DNA from: an uncultured Gammaproteobacteria bacterium
GTDB lineage: Bacteria > Pseudomonadota > Gammaproteobacteria > UBA9214
Direction: 5' to 3'
Length of the DNA stretch: 19,621 nt
Assembly (NCBI GenBank): GCA_905480305.1
Contig: CAJQPV010000083.1
Location: 1 to 19,621 of the forward strand
A program made the translations under genes and the position numbers. A model generated the notes under the pieces. It had not been told where the DNA came from and ran no database searches. It saw nothing but the letters and a program-made list of their open reading frames with translations. How positions within the stretch are numbered: position 1 is the stretch's first letter; the number at the start of each line of letters is the position of its first letter. Below, one piece after another: positions 15,581 to 19,621 of the stretch.

Positions 15581-17057
15581 AGAGGTTGACGCCGCCGGAC
15601 TGTTGGACAGACAGGCCGCCTGGCTCGAGCATTATCAACCCGGACTACGTATCACCGAGCAAGGCAGTGTGGTATCCGTGGGCGACGGCATCACCTGGAT
15701 GTCGGGCCTGCCTTCGGCTGCAATGGAAGACATCCTGGCCTTTGAGGATGGCAGCCGGGCCATGGTCTTCGATCTCACCGAGGAGATGGTGGGGGCGGTG
15801 CTGCTGCACGAGACTGAGGCGCTGACCGCCGGCACAGCGGTTCACCTCGCCCACCGTGCATTGAGCATACCCGTCGGCGACAGTCTGCTGGGCCGGGTCA
15901 TCGATCCACTGGGCAGGCCACTGGACCGTGGACCGGAGCCAGAACCTGGTGCCTGGCGCAGGCTGGAAACCCGTTCGCCGGCAATCATGGCCCGCGACCT
16001 TGTCCATGACCCCCTGTATACCGGCATCAAAGTGATCGACACACTCATCCCCATCGGCAAGGGGCAACGTCAGTTGCTCATTGGTGACGAGGGCCTTGGA
16101 CGCAGTTCGCTCGCCCTTGACACCATCATCAACCAACGCGGCAAGGACGTCTATTGCGTATACGTGCTCATCGGACAGAAGCGCTCCACCGTCATCAACA
16201 CCATCGAGACCCTGCGTAGCTATGGTGCACTGGAATACACCACGGTGCTGGTCGCCGAGGCCAGCGCCCTGCCCGGCCTGCAGCACCTGGCACCCTTTGC
16301 CGGCTGTGCCGTCGCGGAGTACTGGATGCAGCAGGGGCGCGACACCCTGGTGGTCTACGACGATCTCGCCACCCACGCCAAGACCTACCGCGAACTATCG
16401 CTACTGCTACGCCGCCCACCCGGACGGGAGGCCTATCCCGGCGATATATTTTCCGTCCATGCCCGTCTGCTGGAACGTGCCACGTGTTTCAATGCAGCCC
16501 ATGGCGGCGGCAGCATGACGGCCCTACCCATCGTGGAAACAAAGCAGGGTGAGATTGCCACCTATATCCCCACCAACCTTATATCCATCACGGACGGACA
16601 GGTCTACCTTGACCATAACCTTTTCGTTGGCGGATTTCGTCCCGCCATCGACATCTCCAAATCCGTTTCCCGCATTGGCGGCCAGGCCCAGCATTCCCGT
16701 ATCAAGGACGAGGCCGGACGCATGAAACTGGATTATCTGCAATTCCTGGAACTGGAGGTTTTTACCCGTTTTGGTGCTCGTCTCGAGGCCTCCATGGAGA
16801 TTGCCATCCGGCGCGGCCGGGTGCTGCGCGAAATTCTCAAGCAAGACCGCCTGACACCCCTGTCCATCGAATTCCAGATGGCCTGGCTGGTGGCCTATAA
16901 TGATGGCCTGTTCGACGACACCGAACCCGCGGATATTCGCGCTCATCTGAGCACTCTGGAAAAGCAGGTCAATCGCTCGGGGCTCACGCTGGACAACCCT
17001 CGTGAGCAATGGAGCGAAGCCGTGTCCGGCTGGCTCGGCCTGCAACCCCGGAAATAG
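15570..17057 (+). CDS. atpA: N-ATPase alpha subunit, AtpA, with an altered P-loop
   Basis: A 495-residue non-catalytic subunit with all domains: N-terminal barrel ([17 protein letters not shown]), nucleotide domain and C-terminal helices. The arginine-finger segment [10 protein letters not shown] is intact. The P-loop is GDEGLGRSS (residues 172-180) where GDRQTGKT/S is expected, so the phosphate-binding Lys is Arg178 (codon CGC at 16101). The Gln-Thr before it is also lost. Nucleotide binding at the alpha sites is therefore questionable; these sites are regulatory, not catalytic. ATG at 15570 overlaps the end of atpF by 11 bp; a TTG five codons earlier is less likely. The distal residues ERIL-type signatures were not needed for the call. 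Confidence 0.95.
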   Translation: MKPEEVDAAGLLDRQAAWLEHYQPGLRITEQGSVVSVGDGITWMSGLPSAAMEDILAFEDGSRAMVFDLTEEMVGAVLLHETEALTAGTAVHLAHRALSIPVGDSLLGRVIDPLGRPLDRGPEPEPGAWRRLETRSPAIMARDLVHDPLYTGIKVIDTLIPIGKGQRQLLIGDEGLGRSSLALDTIINQRGKDVYCVYVLIGQKRSTVINTIETLRSYGALEYTTVLVAEASALPGLQHLAPFAGCAVAEYWMQQGRDTLVVYDDLATHAKTYRELSLLLRRPPGREAYPGDIFSVHARLLERATCFNAAHGGGSMTALPIVETKQGEIATYIPTNLISITDGQVYLDHNLFVGGFRPAIDISKSVSRIGGQAQHSRIKDEAGRMKLDYLQFLELEVFTRFGARLEASMEIAIRRGRVLREILKQDRLTPLSIEFQMAWLVAYNDGLFDDTEPADIRAHLSTLEKQVNRSGLTLDNPREQWSEAVSGWLGLQPRK

Positions 17058-17062
17058 CGGCC

Positions 17063-17923
17063 ATGACCCGTCGTCGCGAGTTGGAGCAGCACCGCCATAC
17101 CCTCGGCGAGATCCGCGGCATCATGAACTCCATGAAGACCCTGTCTTATATAGAAAGCCGCAAACTGGGACGCTTCCTCGATGCACAGCGTGCGGTGGTT
17201 GCCCACATCGAGACCATGGCGGCCGATTTCCTTGGGTTCTACCCCAGGGCGCTGCCACGAGCGGAGGAAGCAATACCGATCTGCCTGCTGCTCGGATCGG
17301 AGCGCGGTTTCTGTGGTGACTTTAACGAAACGCTGCTGCGGCAGCTGGAATCCCATCTTCGGGAATGCAGCATCGATACCCCGCGGTTAATCGTGACTGG
17401 AAATAAACTGGGTAACCAGCTGCAGGGAGATCCGCGAGTGGTTGTCTGTATTGATGGCGCCAATGTCGTCGAAGAAGCTGAAAAAACACTGAGCCTGATC
17501 ATCAATACCCTGACTGAACTGCATGCAAAAGAAGGCGCAGTGTCACTCGCGGTGCTCTATCACGATCCTGATAAAGAGCAAATCGTTACTACAGAAGTAC
17601 TGCCTCCCTTTGAACAGTACCAGGACACCGCGCCACGTTTTCCGCACCCCCCCGTGCTCAACCTGCCTCCAGCGACATTCCTCGCCGAGTTGATCGACCA
17701 CTACCTGTTCGCCGCCCTGCACGAAATTATGTACGTGTCATTGATGGCGGAGAATATACAGCGGGTACGGCATCTGGAGGGTGCTGTGCAACACCTGGAC
17801 GACAAGTCAGCAAACCTGCTGCACAAAAGCAATGCCTTGCGTCAGGAAGAGATTATCGAAGAAATAGAGGTCATTCTGCTCAGTGCCAGCAGCCTCGATG
17901 AGAGCCGGCCCAAACGCAAGTGA
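17063..17923 (+). CDS. atpG: N-ATPase gamma subunit, AtpG
   Basis: A 286-residue rotor-shaft subunit. The N-terminal coiled-coil helix (MTRRRELEQHRHTLGEIRGI, MNSMKTLSYIESRKL), the central Rossmann-like part with the LLLGSERGFCGDFNE signature, and the C-terminal helix (RHLEGAVQHLDDKSANLLHK) are all present. It turns inside alpha3beta3 to couple ion flow with ATP chemistry. ATG at 17063, 5 bp after the atpA stop, gives the natural N-terminus; an upstream GTG/ATG inside atpA would add 18 unlikely residues. It is the last gene of the operon. The sequence is quite divergent from housekeeping gamma, as expected for the N-ATPase branch. Confidence 0.92.
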   Translation: MTRRRELEQHRHTLGEIRGIMNSMKTLSYIESRKLGRFLDAQRAVVAHIETMAADFLGFYPRALPRAEEAIPICLLLGSERGFCGDFNETLLRQLESHLRECSIDTPRLIVTGNKLGNQLQGDPRVVVCIDGANVVEEAEKTLSLIINTLTELHAKEGAVSLAVLYHDPDKEQIVTTEVLPPFEQYQDTAPRFPHPPVLNLPPATFLAELIDHYLFAALHEIMYVSLMAENIQRVRHLEGAVQHLDDKSANLLHKSNALRQEEIIEEIEVILLSASSLDESRPKRK

Positions 17924-17933
17924 GTAGTATCCA

Positions 17934-17964
17934 GTATTCATTGCGGCAATAATCAATGGAATAC
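17934..17964 (+). other. Hairpin after the N-ATPase operon
   Basis: GTATTCATTG (17934-17943) and CAATGGAATAC (17954-17964) pair with one bulge around a 10-base loop, 10 bases after the atpG stop. It lacks a T run, so it is a weak terminator candidate or a 3'-end stabiliser. Confidence 0.35.
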
Positions 17965-17982
17965 AGACAATAGATTGATGCC

Positions 17983-19319
17983 ATGCAGACCGAGTACCTG
18001 CCACTGGAAAACCCGAGGCCACCCTGCCAGAACTGATTTATCAATCGAGCGAGCACTTTGCGCGCATTGATCATGTCAACCTGGATAACTTACTGCAGCG
18101 TATCGGTGATAGCCGCCTGGTGTTGCTCGGCGAAGCCTCACATGGCACTGCCGAATTTTACGAAATGCGGGCGCGAATTACCCGGGAGCTTGTCGAAAGG
18201 AAAGGCTTTAACATTATTGCTGTGGAAGCCGACTGGCCGGATGCTGCATGTATTGATCGCTATATTCATGATTCATCGTCCGACCCATTGCTGGAAAGCA
18301 AACCTTTTTCCCGCTTTCCCACCTGGATGTGGGCAAATCAGTCCGTACTGGAGTTCACCCACTGGTTAAAAGTGCACAACGAGAAAATTTCTTCTCCTGA
18401 AGAGCAGACGGGTTTCTATGGCCTGGATCTGTATAGCATGTTCAGTTCAATGGAAGTGGTACTGAACTACCTGGAAGAAGTCGATCCTGAAACTGCGGAA
18501 GTAGCCCGGTTACGTTATGGGTGCATGATGCCATGGGCCAATGATCCGGCGATGTATGCCCAGGTCACCCTCACCAGACAATACAGGGAATGCGAAAAAG
18601 ATGTGCTTGACACACTGCAGAACCTTATGAAAAAGCGCGTGGACTATTGCAGGGCTGATGGGAAACGATTCTTTAATGCTGAGCAAAATGCCCGCCTGGT
18701 AGCCAATGCCGAACGCTATTACCGCACCATGTACTATGCCGAAAACAACTCCTGGAATCAGCGTGATCAGCATATGTTTGAAACCCTGCAATCTGTTCTG
18801 AAGTTTAGAGGCCCGACTTCAAAAGCGGTGATCTGGGAACATAATTCACATATTGGTGACGCTCGGGCAACCCAGATGAGCGCTCGTGGCGAGTTTAATA
18901 TTGGTCAGCTTGCGCGTCAGGAGTATGGCGATAACGCCTATCTCATCGGCTTTGGCACCGACCACGGTACAGTAGCCGCCGCCTCGGAATGGGGTGGGCC
19001 CATGGAAGTGAAACAGGTACAGCCATCGCATATCGATAGTTATGAACGTATCTGTCATGAAACGATGACAGACAACTTCCTGTTGCCTTTACGCAAGCCA
19101 CTACAGGAAATAACCCGTAACAAGCTGCTTTCGGAACGCCTGGAACGCGCTATTGGCGTTATTTACAGACCCGAGACCGAGTTACAAAGTCACTATTTCT
19201 ATGCCGCACTACCACGTCAGTTTGATGAATATATCTGGTTTGATGAAACACGGGCAGTTGAGCCATTGACCCGGGAAACCATCAAAGATATGCCTGATAC
19301 ATTTCCGTTTGGCCTTTGA
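17983..19319 (+). CDS. Erythromycin-esterase-family hydrolase, 5' end apparently frameshifted
   Basis: From at least GTG 18120 to 19319 the frame encodes ~400 residues of the erythromycin esterase family. Landmarks are LLGEASHGTAEFYEMRARIT, IIAVEADWPDA, and WEHNSHIGDARATQM with the active-site-type His. The C-terminus ends QFDEYIWFDETRAVEPL. Chromosomal members are often of unknown substrate, so macrolide resistance should not be assumed. Family similarity clearly begins earlier: in the same frame one reads PEATLPELIYQSSEHFARID before 18120, but no ATG, GTG or TTG opens it. The only ATG (17983, MQTEYLPLENP) is in another frame. A one-base loss in the AAAACCC tract near 18008-18014 would join them. 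It follows the N-ATPase operon by 59 bp and is probably independent of it. Confidence 0.82.
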
Positions 19320-19360
19320 ATAAACCAAAGAGTCCGCAATAATGTGCTCTTCGATAACAT

Positions 19361-19385
19361 CGCCTGCATCTTATGCAGATAGCGA
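19361..19385. other. Hairpin between the esterase and the next gene
   Basis: CTGCAT-CTT-ATGCAG (19364-19378) forms a perfect 6-bp stem that can extend with CGC/GCG pairing on either side across a bulge. There is no T run. It may be part of the leader of the following gene. Confidence 0.35.
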
Positions 19386-19418
19386 GATTCATGGGCACTT
19401 GAAAAATACGGACTAGTT

Positions 19419-19621
19419 ATGCAGCAGACCGTCAGTATTCGTTCCATCATGGATGAGTTTGCCAGTTCTACGGGACTGAGCAATGCTTCTCGTGAACCAA
19501 GACGTTATCTATGGACCGATGCTTTTGCCGTATGTAACTACCTGGAACTGTATCGCCAGACGGCTGAACAGAACTATATGCAACTGGCCCTGAAGCTGGT
19601 CGACCAGGTTCATATCACCCT
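19419..19621 (+). CDS. Unrecognised protein, N-terminal part (cut by window end)
   Basis: The frame opens at ATG 19419 and remains open to the last base. It begins MQQTVSIRSIMDEFASSTGL, then NASREPRRYLWTDAFAVCNY, LELYRQTAEQNYMQLALKLV and DQVHIT. The helix-rich pattern with RRYLWTDAFAVCNYLELY resembles the start of (alpha/alpha)6-barrel proteins that sit beside hydrolase genes, but I cannot name the family. No signal peptide or strong ribosome site is visible. It lies 99 bp downstream of the esterase-family gene in the same direction and could be co-transcribed with it. Confidence 0.75.
   Translation, partial: MQQTVSIRSIMDEFASSTGLSNASREPRRYLWTDAFAVCNYLELYRQTAEQNYMQLALKLVDQVHIT

Overview
The window reads as chromosomal DNA of a sulfur-oxidising gammaproteobacterium. 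The main evidence is an aprMBA operon (dissimilatory adenylylsulfate reductase with its AprM membrane partner), the arrangement used for sulfite oxidation. A second, lateral-type F-ATPase operon (N-ATPase gene order) and an accessory stretch of toxin-antitoxin modules embedded in repeats support this. No species can be named from the sequence alone.

Layout. (1) Positions 1-470: the C-terminal part of an AraC-type regulator, cut by the window edge. (2) About 740-3460: a cassette-like accessory region. Two unrelated higBA toxin-antitoxin modules, both on the minus strand, alternate with three copies of a ~130-bp repeat. The repeat is recognisably the 3' half of tRNA-Arg(ACG), with CCA, interrupted in its T loop by a string of small hairpins. 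Each copy lies close to a second inverted repeat bounded by CTGTCCAATA/TATTGGACAG. (3) 3725-4141: a DUF4279-type gene. (4) 4309-6518, minus strand: a small gene cluster downstream of apr encoding an unrecognised 121-aa protein, a SlyD-like peptidyl-prolyl isomerase, a TPR protein and a 53-aa protein. (5) 6554-9878, minus strand: aprM-aprB-aprA, closed by a strong intrinsic terminator. (6) 10253-11622: remnants, namely a DDE transposase pseudogene with an ochre codon and a 1-nt insertion, and the 3' end of a ZIP-family metal transporter gene. (7) 11725-17923: the N-ATPase operon atpD-C-Q-B-E-F-A-G, tightly packed with overlapping starts. It lacks atpR and a separate delta gene. (8) 17983-19319: an erythromycin-esterase-family hydrolase whose 5' end appears frameshifted. 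(9) 19419 to the end: an unrecognised gene cut by the window edge.

How the parts work together. AprBA oxidises sulfite plus AMP to APS and passes electrons through the AprB iron-sulfur clusters to AprM and, by inference, the quinone pool. The N-ATPase is a rotary ATPase or ion pump. Its c subunit keeps the Glu-Ser pair and the Tyr of the ion site but has Met at the position of the Na+-liganding Gln, which argues for protons. The alpha subunit has Arg in place of the P-loop Lys.

The most unusual material is the repeat system in 740-3460. One hairpin of the tRNA-derived repeat changes on both arms between copies while staying perfectly paired, which suggests selection on its folded form.
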